From Lachnospiraceae bacterium UBA7729 (GTDB lineage Bacteria; Bacillota; Clostridia; Lachnospirales; Lachnospiraceae), in NCBI GenBank assembly GCA_002482005.1, contig DLFD01000005.1, positions 1 to 35,404 of the forward strand: a DNA stretch of 35,404 bases, in the 5' to 3' direction. The notes beneath the pieces are model-generated. The model made no database searches. It worked only from the letters and a program-made list of their open reading frames with translations, and was not told the DNA's origin. The translations under genes were made by a program, and so were the position numbers. This document shows positions 16,294 through 24,184 of the stretch, piece by piece. The stretch's first letter is position 1. Each line of letters starts with the position of its first letter.

Positions 16294-17769
16294 TTATGCG
16301 TTCCGGAACTCTACCGGAGTCATGCCCGTCACCTTCTTGAACTTTCTGCTGAAGTGGTACTGGCTCTCATAGCCGACCTCCCGGCTGACAGTGTATACAG
16401 TCATCCTGGTATCCTTCAGCAGACTCTTTGCTTTCTCGATCCTGAGGTTCGTCACATAGTTTGAAAATGAGACATGCTTCTCGTCTTTGAACAGCTTCAG
16501 AAAGTAATTGCGACTCAGATTGAGATGATCGGATACATCGCTCGCGAGGAATCCCGGGTCGCTGCAGCGCTCCCGGATGTATTGCTCCGCCTCCGCTATC
16601 ATCCTGGAAGACGCATCCGGCATCCGGATCTCCGTGATCTGGTCCGCCGCCTTGCCGAGGATATCCGTGATGAACAATTCCAGACGGGACGCAGTGTGGA
16701 TGCGCTGAAAATCCCACTGAGAATAATGCCTCAGGACCATGAAGGAGCGTTCATGATAGGTATCCGTTAGTCCAGTCTTGATCCTCATGAGCAAATCCGC
16801 CATCCTCATGGCAAGTTCCGCCGGATCCGTCTTTGCGCCCGCTGCCTCCAGAAATATTCCGTGGATAGAAGCAAGCAGTTCATCCCGCTCGCCAGAGATA
16901 AATTTCGTGACCGCAGTCGAAAGCCCGGCAGGGTCGGTAGCTTTCCCTCCGCCAGCACCTGCCGCCTGGTCCGGATAAAAGTGGTCCCGTCTTCTCTCAA
17001 AGAGGCGGCGCACAGCGTCATCGAACTCTTCCCAGCCGCAGATCCCGCCTTCCCTGTCGAGGTAGATCCTCCATCGGAAATAATCCCCTGCTGCCTCCTC
17101 ATATATTCTGGAAAGATGGTCCGGATCATCAGCCACGAAGACAAATCCATCGGTCCTTCTCAGATAGCGTCCTTCGGAAAGCCGGCCGGCCAGCTTCTCC
17201 AGAGCATCCAGCGGAGCATTCGGACTATAAAGATCAGCAAGCACGCTGCTGCCCTCCGGATAAGCCACATCCGGCCTGCTCTCAGGCTGTGTTCCCTGAA
17301 GAAAGGCCCCTTCCAGCTGCTCCATCCTCCTCATGAGCTTCGTCCTGTCATACGCTTTTTTCGCCATCCGGGCAGTCTCTTCCTCTTCCTTGCGAAGGTC
17401 AAGCTCCTTTCGGATCTTATCTGCCAGAGCAGCCAGCTCTTTCCTGTCTACGGGCTTCAGCAGAAAGTCCCTGCAGCCGAGCTGGACTGCCCTCTTCGCA
17501 TACTCGAATTCGCTGAAGGCCGTGAGGACCACGCAGACAGGATCCTCCCCTTCTTCCTTGATCCTGCTGATAAATGTGAGTCCGTCCATCTCCTGCATGC
17601 GGATATCCACAAAAATCACATCAGGCCTGGCTTCCTTATAGGAAGCCAAGCCCTCGGTCCCATCCAAGGCGACCGCGCAGACGCGGAACCCGTATGCTTC
17701 CCAGTCGATGATCTTCTCCATCAGGCTGAGCGTATTCTCTTCGTCGTCGACAAACATTACCTTATACAT
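16294..17769 (-). CDS. Response regulator, YesN/AraC type
   Basis: A 491-residue transcription factor with an N-terminal receiver domain (acidic Asp8 and Asp9, phospho-acceptor Asp55 in VIFVDIRM, Lys in LLKPVD), a long middle region, and a C-terminal AraC-type double helix-turn-helix (about residues 390-491, with LSRNYFLKLFK and VGYESQYHFSRKFKK). It is phosphorylated by the kinase encoded just upstream and very likely activates the sugar-import genes downstream. The ATG at 17769 is chosen because GGAGG lies 9 bases upstream; it overlaps the kinase stop by 8 bases. Confidence 0.93.
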   Translation of the reverse strand: MYKVMFVDDEENTLSLMEKIIDWEAYGFRVCAVALDGTEGLASYKEARPDVIFVDIRMQEMDGLTFISRIKEEGEDPVCVVLTAFSEFEYAKRAVQLGCRDFLLKPVDRKELAALADKIRKELDLRKEEEETARMAKKAYDRTKLMRRMEQLEGAFLQGTQPESRPDVAYPEGSSVLADLYSPNAPLDALEKLAGRLSEGRYLRRTDGFVFVADDPDHLSRIYEEAAGDYFRWRIYLDREGGICGWEEFDDAVRRLFERRRDHFYPDQAAGAGGGKATDPAGLSTAVTKFISGERDELLASIHGIFLEAAGAKTDPAELAMRMADLLMRIKTGLTDTYHERSFMVLRHYSQWDFQRIHTASRLELFITDILGKAADQITEIRMPDASSRMIAEAEQYIRERCSDPGFLASDVSDHLNLSRNYFLKLFKDEKHVSFSNYVTNLRIEKAKSLLKDTRMTVYTVSREVGYESQYHFSRKFKKVTGMTPVEFRNA

Positions 17770-19639
17770 GATCTGCTGCCTCCGAAAGCTGCTCTCCATC
17801 ATGGATACCTGCGCCCGACGGCGAAGTCTCCGTGTCTGATATTTCTTCATTTCTGAGTCTGACCGGCATTCTCATGGTGATGGATGTTCCTTCCCCTTCC
17901 CTGCTGTCGATCGTCATCTGCGCTTTCTTTCCGTAAGCATACGAAAGACGCATGCAGGTATTGTGAAGGCCAACCGACTTTTTTCCGCTGTCGCTTTCCT
18001 CATACATCTTTGCCCTGACCTCCGCCAGACGGTCTGCCGGCATCCCGGCTCCGTTGTCACGGATCTGCACAAGGATGTACGATTCTCCCGAACTTTCTTC
18101 TTTCTCCTTCTTCAGAGAGATCCGGACCCTTCCTCCTGTCTTCACGGCTTTCAGACCATGCCTGATGCTGTTCTCAACGAGAGGCTGCAGGGAGAATTTC
18201 ATGATCCTGGCCTCCCCAAGGTCAGGATCATGATCGATCTCAAACTCGAACTTTTCCGGAAAGCGCATATGCATCAGTTCCAGATAGGATTCAGTGTAGG
18301 AACATTCCTCACTCACAGTCACGAAGCGTTCATGTCCCGCAATGTTATAGCGGATCATGCGGCTGAGAGCGACGATCATGTCGCTTACCTCAAAGCAGTC
18401 TTCCTCTACTGCTCTTGCCTGTATCATCTGAAGGGTATTAAAGAGAAAATGTGGATTGATCTGATTTACGAGGGATTCGTATTCCATGTTCCGCTCATAG
18501 ATCTGACTCAGATAGACCTTGTCCAGGAGCTCATGGATCTGACCGCTCATCTTCTCCAGCGACTGCCTGATCAGAAGGACCTCATCCGGGATCTTCTCCG
18601 GATGGATAATCGGTCTCATCCCGAACTTTTCGTCTGCCGCGATCTCGCGGATCCTGTCCACAACATCATCGATAGGTTTCCGGATGATGACAGAAGCATA
18701 AAGAGAAACAAGAAGCATCACGATCATCCCGATCAGGATCAGGACGATGCTCCAGTGAAAGACGTCCAGGACAGAATTCCTCAGTTCCCGGTAGTCGCAT
18801 GTTTCTGCGACCATCCAGTCGGTCTGATCGATCCTGTGATACACGGTCAGCAGATTTCCCTCCCGGAAGCTTCCTTCTTCTGAAATTTCCATATCTTTCA
18901 GAAAGTCCGGGAAATCCCCAATCACTTCTCCTTCTGAAAAATCATAGTATTCGCTGAGATCATCCCTTACCAGATAGACCTGCTGGCTCTCCTCGTCAAG
19001 ATAAGTGGAAGGCAGCTGGCCCAGCTCCTTCATGGAGATCAGGCAGACCACATACCCGCTGATCTCCCTCTTATTGCGGATCGGAAGGACCACCGCAGCC
19101 GCCTGTTCCGTCGCGCTTTTTGCATGTCCAGGCTTCTCGGTCGTAAAAGGAAGGATATACTGAAACCCTTCCAGGTCAGGGTCCACCCTATCCTGAAACC
19201 AGCCCTCCTCCATGACCGATCTTCTGGCCATATGAGCAAAGTCATAGTGATAACCGTTCTTTCCTGCCACGTAGATGTTGGGGATGAACTCCGCCTGTGC
19301 ATAGAACGCCGATACCTTATCGCTGAACGCCCTTGTCTCACTGAGCTCCCGGGCGTAATCCGGATCGGTCCGATCACCGGAAGTCAGCTCCCTTACCCCG
19401 CTGTCGAGCGAGAGGGTATTCGCCAGATCCTTGGCCTCTTCGATGCTCCGATTCAGCATCACGCTGTAGGTACGGACGAAATAGGTGCTCTGCTGCTGAA
19501 GGATCTCAACACAGCGCTTCAGATAGAGATGGCTGATCAGAAGCATGACCGCCACAAGAATCGCACACACAAAAGGCATCAGGATGCGGATGATCCTCCC
19601 CGCAAGACTGTGCCGGAATCTTATCGCTCTGGTTCTCAC
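17762..19639 (-). CDS. Sensor histidine kinase, YesM type
   Basis: The 625-residue kinase has a transmembrane helix at about 17-40, an extracellular sensor region of about 250 residues (Cache-like by layout), a second helix at about 295-319, a HAMP-like linker, and a LytS/YesM kinase domain with phospho-acceptor His397 in NQINPHFLFN and ATP-binding Asn490 in PLVENSIRHGL. Start is the GTG at 19639, since AAGGGGAT precedes it and the nearby ATG is in another frame. YesM/YesN pairs typically sense oligosaccharides or a loaded binding protein and control adjacent importers, which fits here. Confidence 0.93.
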   Translation of the reverse strand: MRTRAIRFRHSLAGRIIRILMPFVCAILVAVMLLISHLYLKRCVEILQQQSTYFVRTYSVMLNRSIEEAKDLANTLSLDSGVRELTSGDRTDPDYARELSETRAFSDKVSAFYAQAEFIPNIYVAGKNGYHYDFAHMARRSVMEEGWFQDRVDPDLEGFQYILPFTTEKPGHAKSATEQAAAVVLPIRNKREISGYVVCLISMKELGQLPSTYLDEESQQVYLVRDDLSEYYDFSEGEVIGDFPDFLKDMEISEEGSFREGNLLTVYHRIDQTDWMVAETCDYRELRNSVLDVFHWSIVLILIGMIVMLLVSLYASVIIRKPIDDVVDRIREIAADEKFGMRPIIHPEKIPDEVLLIRQSLEKMSGQIHELLDKVYLSQIYERNMEYESLVNQINPHFLFNTLQMIQARAVEEDCFEVSDMIVALSRMIRYNIAGHERFVTVSEECSYTESYLELMHMRFPEKFEFEIDHDPDLGEARIMKFSLQPLVENSIRHGLKAVKTGGRVRISLKKEKEESSGESYILVQIRDNGAGMPADRLAEVRAKMYEESDSGKKSVGLHNTCMRLSYAYGKKAQMTIDSREGEGTSITMRMPVRLRNEEISDTETSPSGAGIHDGEQLSEAADHV

Positions 19640-19671
19640 AAGACATATCCCCTTTGTTGCAATATGCTTTT

Positions 19672-19680
19672 ATTGTAGCA
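19672..19680 (-). promoter_or_regulatory. Extended -10 promoter for the YesMN genes
   Basis: Read leftward, TGCTACAAT gives an extended -10 (TGnTACAAT) about 33 bases ahead of the GTG start. No good -35 is visible, which extended -10 promoters can tolerate. Confidence 0.45.
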
Positions 19681-19706
19681 GAACAAAGCAGGGACATGTA
19701 CCATAA

Positions 19707-19760
19707 TTATACTGCCGCGAGTCTGTATCCGATACCGCGGACTATCCTGATCAGCAACTC
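19707..19760 (-). pseudogene. C-terminal scrap of an OmpR-type response regulator
   Basis: Seventeen codons before a TAA read LLIRIVRGIGYRLAAV, the signature end (TVRGIGYRL) of OmpR/PhoB winged-helix domains. The frame is closed upstream by a TGA at 19761-19763, so nothing else of the gene remains in frame. It seems to be the remnant of a regulator gene lost by deletion. Confidence 0.5.
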
Positions 19761-19862
19761 TCACTCAGTATGATAATACTAAAAGCTGAATATCAAATCT
19801 GTAATCAGAAAATTGTAAAGTTATCGTAGACAGAAAAAGAAAAGACCTCCGCGCCTGAATAA

Positions 19863-20063
19863 ATTTTCCCAGAATATTTCAATTGTAGCAATAACCAGCT
19901 TGAGGATTGGGATGGGTGTGTACTTATGAAAAAAATGACGGCAAGCTCCATGTCACCTGCATCTATGACGAGGCAGAATCCGGCAGGATCTGTTCCTTCT
20001 AGGATGCCTGCCGGGAAGCGCTCGAAAAGGGATGTCCGGAGGATCAGCTCTCCTCTGCTTTCT
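19863..20063 (+). pseudogene. Decayed rightward coding segment, family unknown
   Basis: From 19863 the reading PEYFNCSNNQLEDWDGCV is protein-like; at about 19920 it must shift frame to continue as TYEKNDGKLHVTCIYDEAE up to a TAG at 20000, after which the same frame reads DACREALEKGCPEDQLSSAF. One frameshift and one nonsense codon would explain this. It runs into the end of the convergent ATPase gene. I do not recognise the family, and chance cannot be ruled out. The stretch 19640-20063 holds no intact gene. Confidence 0.35.
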
Positions 20064-20843
20064 TCAGCTTTCGGTCAGAACATACGGATAGAGCAGCCCT
20101 TCCCCTTCTTTCCTTCTGACGGCGGCTCCCATCGCCTTCTTCACAAGGCCCGGCCTCTCCGAGAGCTCTTCCGGCGTCCCCTCGCACAGAAGCCTTCCTT
20201 CCGAAAGAAGGGCGATTCTGTCCGCAAGCGTAAAGCTCTGGGGCAGGTCATGGGAAGTAAGAATGATCGTCTTTCCCTCTTTCTTCAGCGTCCTCATGAT
20301 CTCCATGATGCGGATCTGGTGGCCGATGTCCATGGCAGACATCGGTTCGTCAAGCAGAAAGATCTCCGGGTCCTGGGCGATCACCATGGCCAGATAGCAA
20401 AGCTGCCTCTCACCCCCGGACAGACCAGAAACAATGCGGCCTGAAAGTTCTCCGATCCCGCAGGTCCTGCATGCCTTATCCACTGCTTCCATATCCTTCT
20501 TCCCAGGTCTTCCAGGCCAGGACAGCCTTGAAAAACGGCCATGCATGATCAGTGTCTCCACATCCATATCGACCGGATGCTGCGTCTGCGGCAGAAGGCC
20601 GATCTTCCTTGCACGTTTCTTATGAGACATCTCACTGACAGAGAGAAACCTCTTATTCTCTTCCCCGATCAGGATCTCTCCCTTATAAGGCAGGATCCCT
20701 GCCATTGCCTTCAGAAGAGTCGATTTTCCGCTTCCGTTTCTCCCGATCAGGATGGATATCCGGTTTTCCGGAAAGCGGAGTTCATCGATCTGCAGGACCT
20801 GCCTGCCTCCGTATCCGGCTTTCACCTGCTCCAGGACCAGCAT
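20064..20843 (-). CDS. ABC transporter ATPase, FecE/BtuD type
   Basis: The 259-residue ATPase powers uptake of an iron chelate, heme or cobalamin. Walker A GRNGSGKS is at 34-41, Q-loop in LLPQTQHP, ABC signature LSGGERQ at 141-147, Walker B IFLLDE at 161-166, and the switch His198 in LTSHD. VETLIMHGR (V95-R103) is typical of the FecE group. It is the third gene of a binding protein-permease-ATPase operon, 33 bases beyond the permease. Several downstream bases overlap the decayed rightward segment. The substrate cannot be read from the ATPase. Confidence 0.92.
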   Translation of the reverse strand: MLVLEQVKAGYGGRQVLQIDELRFPENRISILIGRNGSGKSTLLKAMAGILPYKGEILIGEENKRFLSVSEMSHKKRARKIGLLPQTQHPVDMDVETLIMHGRFSRLSWPGRPGKKDMEAVDKACRTCGIGELSGRIVSGLSGGERQLCYLAMVIAQDPEIFLLDEPMSAMDIGHQIRIMEIMRTLKKEGKTIILTSHDLPQSFTLADRIALLSEGRLLCEGTPEELSERPGLVKKAMGAAVRRKEGEGLLYPYVLTES

Positions 20844-20876
20844 CGTTACCGCCTCCCTATGAACCTTCCTGCACTG

Positions 20877-21908
20877 TCACAGCGCCAGTCTCTTCTTTCT
20901 TTTCAGCAGCACTCCGATAAAAAACGGAACTCCTATGACGGACAGGATCAGACCCGCAGGAAGTTCGTAAGGGTAGAACATCTGTCTTGCTGCAAGATCG
21001 CACAGAAGCAGGAAGGCCGGTCCGTAGATGAAGCACAGGATCGCATTGACCCTGAATCTGCTCCCGGAAACCATTCGCACCAGATTCGGTATGATCAGTC
21101 CTACAAATCCAAGAAGTCCGCACAGTGATACCGATGCCCCTGACAGCAGGGCTGCAGAAAGAATGCACAGGAAACGCCACCTGGCAACGGGAAGCCCAAG
21201 TCCCTGTGCCGTCTCATCTCCCAGAAGGAACAGGTCGATCCCCGGGCCAAGGATCAGAACCAGGATCAGCCCTGCCGCAAACAGCGGGAGCGAGAAGATC
21301 AGAGAGGTCGATGACAGGGAGGAAAATCCTCCCAACGAGAATCCTGCCTTGTCTGTCACGGAATCCGGATGCCATGTGATGATCATGTCGGTTACAGCTG
21401 TGAACAGATAGGACACTGCGACACCGGCAAGGATCAGAGTCGTCTTTGATATCCCCGCCCTTGATGCTATGAAGCAGACGATCATAGCCGCCGCAAATGC
21501 GCCTGTGAAGCTTAATACACTTCGCGCCAGAGTCATTCCCGGGAACAGAAGTGCAGAGATCAGGACACAGGTCCCGGCCCCGGAATTGATGCCGATGATT
21601 GAAGGAGCAAGAAGGGAGTTGTTCAGAGAGATCTGGAGCAGAAGACCGGAAAGAGACAGTCCAAGACCGCATAGGACTGCAGCAGAAGCTCTCGGAAGTC
21701 TTACCTGCCAGAGGATCACGGCCGCAAGCCTGGCAGCCTTTGTGATATCCTCTTTCTTCAGCGATCCAGGCCCGCTCAGGAATGCCTTAAAGAGGTTCCC
21801 CGCACTGACATCCCTGTTCGGCACAAGCAGTGACAGAAAGAAGATGCCGAGAAGAAGCAGTATCCCCGTTATGCAGATATACCGAAATTTTTTGCTATCT
21901 TTCTTCAT
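20877..21908 (-). CDS. ABC transporter permease, FecCD/BtuC type
   Basis: A 343-residue permease with about ten helices. Family marks include LPRASAAVLCGLGLSLSGLL near residues 74-93 and CGLLGFVGLIIPNLVRMVSG, the loop that contacts the ATPase. FecCD permeases work as homodimers, so one gene is enough. The start ATG at 21908 has only a weak GAAAGA site, which may reflect coupling to the binding-protein gene ending 19 bases upstream. Confidence 0.92.
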   Translation of the reverse strand: MKKDSKKFRYICITGILLLLGIFFLSLLVPNRDVSAGNLFKAFLSGPGSLKKEDITKAARLAAVILWQVRLPRASAAVLCGLGLSLSGLLLQISLNNSLLAPSIIGINSGAGTCVLISALLFPGMTLARSVLSFTGAFAAAMIVCFIASRAGISKTTLILAGVAVSYLFTAVTDMIITWHPDSVTDKAGFSLGGFSSLSSTSLIFSLPLFAAGLILVLILGPGIDLFLLGDETAQGLGLPVARWRFLCILSAALLSGASVSLCGLLGFVGLIIPNLVRMVSGSRFRVNAILCFIYGPAFLLLCDLAARQMFYPYELPAGLILSVIGVPFFIGVLLKRKKRLAL

Positions 21909-21927
21909 AGATCTTTCAGTGTCCTAT

Positions 21928-22890
21928 TCAGGACTCTGTCCCTGCTTCCGTCTCCATATTTCCGCTAAGCAGATCTGCCACATAAGCGTAAGCCTCCGCC
22001 CAGCGTGCATCAGGCTTATACTGGAACAGGTCCTTCGGCATCGTGTAGACCCTGCCATTCTGAACCGCGGACAGATTCTGCCATGCCGGATCGGACGTGA
22101 AAGCCTGCTCATAGGCAGCCTTCGCCTCGTCTTCCTTTCCCTGAGGGATGACGAAGATGTAGTCAGGATCTTCCGCCAGGATCGCTTCCACGGAAAGATT
22201 GTCGAGGCTGCTGTCATCGGATGCAATATTGATAAGTCCGAAATCGCTGAAGATCTCCGACGCAAAGTAATCATCCTTCAGCGCCTTGTTCTTAGTCGCC
22301 GATACGCGGAGCTCCAGATAGGTTTTTCCTTTCGCATCTTCTGGCTTCTCTTTCAGGATGTCATCGATCGCAGACTTCACTTCCGTGACATTCTTCTCAT
22401 AGAGGTCATCACGCCCGGTAAGCCGGGTGAATTCTCTGATATAGGCATCGTAATCCGCAAACTTCTCAATATCGATGACTTCCACCGGAATATCCTTATT
22501 CTTCAGATCCTCCGCAACAGCCTTATGACTTGGAATGTCACCGGTCAGAAGGACCAGGTCCGGATCAAGAGCGAGGATCGATTCCTCGGATGGCTTAGCC
22601 AGAGATCCGATCGATACAGCGTCTCCGATCCCATCCATCTTCAGACCATCATCCGTGATTCCGGAAAGCTTTCCTCCGGAAAGAAGCCAGAGATCTCCGA
22701 TCGACTTTGACAGTGCAGCAACCGACTGAGGCTCTTTGCTTTCCTCTTCCGTCTGCACTTCCTCTTCTTCCGCTGCAGAAGCTTCGGTCTGTACATCAGA
22801 GGCAGATGCCGGAAGACCTGCAGATACTATAAGTACCGCTGCGAGCGCCACTGACGCAGATAAAAGTTCATTCCTCAAAGCGCACTTCAT
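21928..22890 (-). CDS. Iron-chelate/cobalamin-type ABC substrate-binding protein
   Basis: A 320-residue binding protein of the helical-backbone FecB/BtuF/FhuD type (AVSIGSLAKPSEESILALDPDLVLL; DLYEKNVTEVKSAID; AILAEDPDYIFVI). It presents the ligand to the FecCD permease. The signal peptide ends near ASASDV with no cysteine, so like the sugar-binding protein it lacks a lipid anchor; an acidic Glu-rich linker follows. The ATG at 22890 is chosen because AAAGGAGGT is 7 bases upstream. A good extended -10 promoter precedes it. No riboswitch fits in the short leader, so a cobalamin riboswitch is not the control. Confidence 0.9.
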   Translation of the reverse strand: MKCALRNELLSASVALAAVLIVSAGLPASASDVQTEASAAEEEEVQTEEESKEPQSVAALSKSIGDLWLLSGGKLSGITDDGLKMDGIGDAVSIGSLAKPSEESILALDPDLVLLTGDIPSHKAVAEDLKNKDIPVEVIDIEKFADYDAYIREFTRLTGRDDLYEKNVTEVKSAIDDILKEKPEDAKGKTYLELRVSATKNKALKDDYFASEIFSDFGLINIASDDSSLDNLSVEAILAEDPDYIFVIPQGKEDEAKAAYEQAFTSDPAWQNLSAVQNGRVYTMPKDLFQYKPDARWAEAYAYVADLLSGNMETEAGTES

Positions 22891-22930
22891 AATACATACC
22901 TCCTTTATATCCTTACTACGATTTAGATGA

Positions 22931-22958
22931 AGTATATCATAGAAAATATCCCCTGCAA
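22931..22958 (-). promoter_or_regulatory. Extended -10 promoter of the FecBCD-type operon
   Basis: Read leftward, TTGCAG (22953-22958), 16 bases, then TATACT (22931-22936) preceded by TGA, giving an extended -10. It lies 41 bases before the start codon. No clear Fur box (inverted GATAATNATTATC) overlaps it. Confidence 0.65.
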
Positions 22959-23015
22959 GACGTCCCGGAAGCTTTCTATCCTGTGAGTTCCCGAAAAGTC
23001 CCTGTACTTCCATAC

Positions 23016-23924
23016 TCAGCTGTGATCCGCAGTCGGAAGCATGAAATTGATCTTGCCCTGCATCCAGATGTCTCCGCGGAAACGCATCCCGCTGGACGGA
23101 TACCCTTCAAGATCACCCTCATTGATACAGAGAGTGAATCTCAGCCCGCCGCAGTCGACATTCATCTTCCACACCATCTCCCTGGTGATCGTACTGTAGA
23201 CCGGAACCACACGATCGATATTCGCAAGAATATGATACTGGTCCGACTCCATCCCGTAAGGGATGAAATAGGTATCCACTATGGTAAAGATATCCTCTCC
23301 GTCACTCATCCTCTGCTGAACCATGGAATACAGATCGAGATTCTGCAGCGTTACCATCTGCAGTGCTTTCTCATCCCCTATCTTGGCCAGTTCAATGGTA
23401 TCCTGTCTTTCGACTGCCCAGTCGGATATTCCTTCCGACGCCCTCTGTGCCTTGCTCTTCGCGGGAAGAAGGACCCTTCCCTGAAGAGACAGCGCTGCAA
23501 ATGTGGTAGTGACTCTGTATTCGCTGTTCGGGTCTTCTTTTCTTCCACGCAGATAAGTTCCGGGATTCTGCAGTGAAAAGATGAGAGGAGCTCCGACACG
23601 GCCGTCATTACAGACACCGATATAGGAATCCCCGTTCGTCTTTGCCTGGATCCCGACACTTCCGTCGCTTCCTTCGTCCGGACACTTCACATAAGGATAA
23701 TAGGAGGTACGATGAAATCCGAGTCCATCCTGCTCACCCAGAACCTTCAGCCCCATCCCTCTGCCGAATTCCTTGGAAAGCTCCATGAAAGTGACCTTCC
23801 TGCCATCTTCACGGACAGACTCCAGGTGATCATATTCATCATAGACACTCTCACAGATCAGCTCGATATCGTTCTCATTGATCTTGTCTTCACTCAGGCC
23901 GATGGCTCTCATATATGCATGCAT
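23016..23924 (-). CDS. DUF3881-family protein
   Basis: The 302-residue protein, starting MHAYMRAIGLSEDKIN, matches my recollection of DUF3881, a Lachnospiraceae family of unknown function that begins M-H-x-x-x-R-A-I-G. It has no signal peptide or membrane segment and is mixed alpha/beta with many acidic residues. Start is the ATG at 23924, with AGAGG about 10 bases upstream; the frame is open further upstream without a site. It ends just before the leftward importer genes; the promoter of those lies between. It may be cotranscribed with serS if the hairpin at 24019 is read through. Biochemical role unknown. Confidence 0.75.
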   Translation of the reverse strand: MHAYMRAIGLSEDKINENDIELICESVYDEYDHLESVREDGRKVTFMELSKEFGRGMGLKVLGEQDGLGFHRTSYYPYVKCPDEGSDGSVGIQAKTNGDSYIGVCNDGRVGAPLIFSLQNPGTYLRGRKEDPNSEYRVTTTFAALSLQGRVLLPAKSKAQRASEGISDWAVERQDTIELAKIGDEKALQMVTLQNLDLYSMVQQRMSDGEDIFTIVDTYFIPYGMESDQYHILANIDRVVPVYSTITREMVWKMNVDCGGLRFTLCINEGDLEGYPSSGMRFRGDIWMQGKINFMLPTADHS

Positions 23925-24018
23925 AGGCAGAGATTCCTCTTTCTTCATGTAGAAGTACGCATTGAGATGCTGATGTACGCATCGCGTTATTATCATACCA
24001 CGCTCTGCGTATAATTAC

Positions 24019-24062
24019 AATACGCCGCCCCTGCGGCAAGCTGCTGCAGGCTGCGGCGTATT
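24019..24062. terminator. Strong branched hairpin between serS and the DUF3881 gene
   Basis: AATACGCCGC (24019-24028) pairs with GCGGCGTATT (24053-24062), and inside it CCTGC (24030-24034) pairs with GCAGG (24046-24050). A T6 run follows on the plus strand; on the minus strand, the direction of both neighbouring genes, only TATTGTAATT follows. It probably ends serS transcripts and also blocks antisense ones. Confidence 0.65.
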
Positions 24063-24088
24063 TTTTCGGATCATATAAAGTTCATACG

Positions 24089-24184
24089 GATCTTCTCAGG
24101 GACCTTCTCAGGGATCTTCTCAGGGATCTTTTCAGAGATCTTCTCAGAGATCTTTTCAGAGATCTTTTCAGAGATCTTTTCAGA
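24089..24184 (-). repeat. Eight 12-bp tandem repeats directly after the serS stop codon
   Basis: Eight full units of the type TCTGAAAAGATC fill 96 bases and touch the TGA of serS (24185-24187). In the serS frame they read Ser/Pro-Glu-Lys-Ile/Val eight times, then five codons, before the next stop at 24071-24073. Differences between units are mostly synonymous (GAA/GAG) or Ser/Pro and Ile/Val changes. Confidence 0.9.

Noticed and set aside
19926..20444. 172-codon rightward open frame overlapping the ABC ATPase gene
   Set aside because: Most of it is antisense to the ATPase, and its Arg/Ser/Pro-rich translation is not protein-like; only the short alternate-frame segment before 20063 looks like former coding DNA.
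22891..23015. Cobalamin riboswitch or Fur box controlling the FecBCD-type importer
   Set aside because: The leader after the promoter is only about 40 bases, too short for a riboswitch, and no convincing Fur inverted repeat overlaps the promoter.
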